NCBI GenBank assembly: GCA_030145845.1
Contig: JAIXHJ010000018.1
Coordinates: 1 to 64,000, forward strand
Origin: Pseudomonadota bacterium
GTDB taxonomy: Bacteria > Pseudomonadota > Gammaproteobacteria > Pseudomonadales > Oceanobacteraceae
DNA: 64,000 bases
Reading direction: 5' to 3'
The notes under the pieces were generated by a model. That model was given only the letters and a program-made list of their open reading frames with translations. It ran no database searches and was not told the DNA's origin. This document shows positions 63,797 to 64,000 of the stretch, in pieces. Every line of letters starts with the position of its first letter. Positions within the stretch are counted from its first letter, which is position 1. The position numbers were made by a program, and so were the translations under genes.

Positions 63797-64000
63797 ATGG
63801 CAACGGCAACCAAAGATCAAATACTCGGCTCGCTGAAAAGTGGCGCCGGTATGCTGGCGCAGGGCAACCTGAGTATTCCGGCGATGCTGCTGGTACTGCT
63901 GGGCATGATGACCCTGCCGCTGCCGCCTTTCCTGCTGGATACCTTCTTCACCTTTAATATCGCCCTGTCGATTGTGGTACTGCTGGTCAGTGTGTACGCC
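63797..64000 (+). CDS. flhA: FlhA, export gate protein, 5' part only
   Basis: FlhA is the nonameric gate through which substrates enter, driven by proton motive force. Only the first 68 codons lie in the window, from the ATG at 63797 to the window edge. They show a short N-terminus (MATATKDQILGSLKSGAGML) and the first membrane segments (MLLVLLGMMTLPLPPFLLDT, then the IALSIVVLLVSVY segment), which match FlhA. Position after flhB supports this. Confidence 0.92.
   Translation, partial: MATATKDQILGSLKSGAGMLAQGNLSIPAMLLVLLGMMTLPLPPFLLDTFFTFNIALSIVVLLVSVYA

Overview
The window looks like chromosome from a motile, aerobic, probably marine gammaproteobacterium of the Oceanospirillales/Pseudomonadales type, with moderately high G+C (roughly mid-50s by eye). 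It encodes a Pseudomonas-style polar flagellum: FleQ/FleS/FleR master regulators, sigma-54 and sigma-28 promoters, and FlgM with HsbA/HsbR/HptB homologues. No transposon, phage or CRISPR array is visible. The assignment to a group is inference from gene order and protein resemblance.

Layout. (1) 1-1000: AT-richer left edge with an orphan HTH-plus-membrane-helix protein and tRNA-Arg(CCT). (2) 1042-3378, minus strand: ycgR, flgN, flgM, flgA. (3) 3476-5252: cheV and cheR. (4) 5407-10683: flgBCDE. (5) 10912-14609: flgFGHI and a small coiled-coil protein. (6) 14771-20070: flgJKL. (7) 20403-27751: fliC, flaG, fliD. (8) 27894-34339: a non-flagellar block (SnoaL-like protein, bfd, prfB with programmed frameshift, lysS, ung, TPR-methyltransferase) that separates fliD from fliS. 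(9) 34584-39533: fliS, fleQ, fleSR. (10) 39711-45704: fliEFGHIJ. (11) 45899-54170: a chemosensory operon STAS-cheY-cheA-cheW-receptor-cheR-cheD-cheB, in the order of the Pseudomonas Che2 (F7-type) cluster. (12) 54264-56639: hsbA-hsbR-hptB homologues. (13) 56741-64000: fliK, fliLMNOPQR-flhB and the first 68 codons of flhA.

How it works together. FleQ has a sigma-70-like promoter. Recognisable -24/-12 sigma-54 elements precede flgA, flgB, flgF, flgJ, fleSR, fliE, fliK, fliL and, more weakly, flhA. Sigma-28 elements precede flgM (perfect match), fliC, fliS and possibly the chemotaxis operon. This fits the four-tier FleQ > FleSR > FliA hierarchy. FlgM and the HsbA/HsbR/HptB relay, which in Pseudomonas aeruginosa converge on each other, are both here. 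YcgR links c-di-GMP to the motor.

Most notable: the exterior flagellar proteins are very large (FlgE 1202, FlgK 994, FliC 942, FliD 1316 aa) and carry related beta-rich repeats. The soluble triple-PAS receptor ends in a CheR-tethering-like pentapeptide (DWAEF). A TPR-methyltransferase of unknown target lies beside fliS. flgB and flgF share a 17-bp element just upstream of their sigma-54 promoters.
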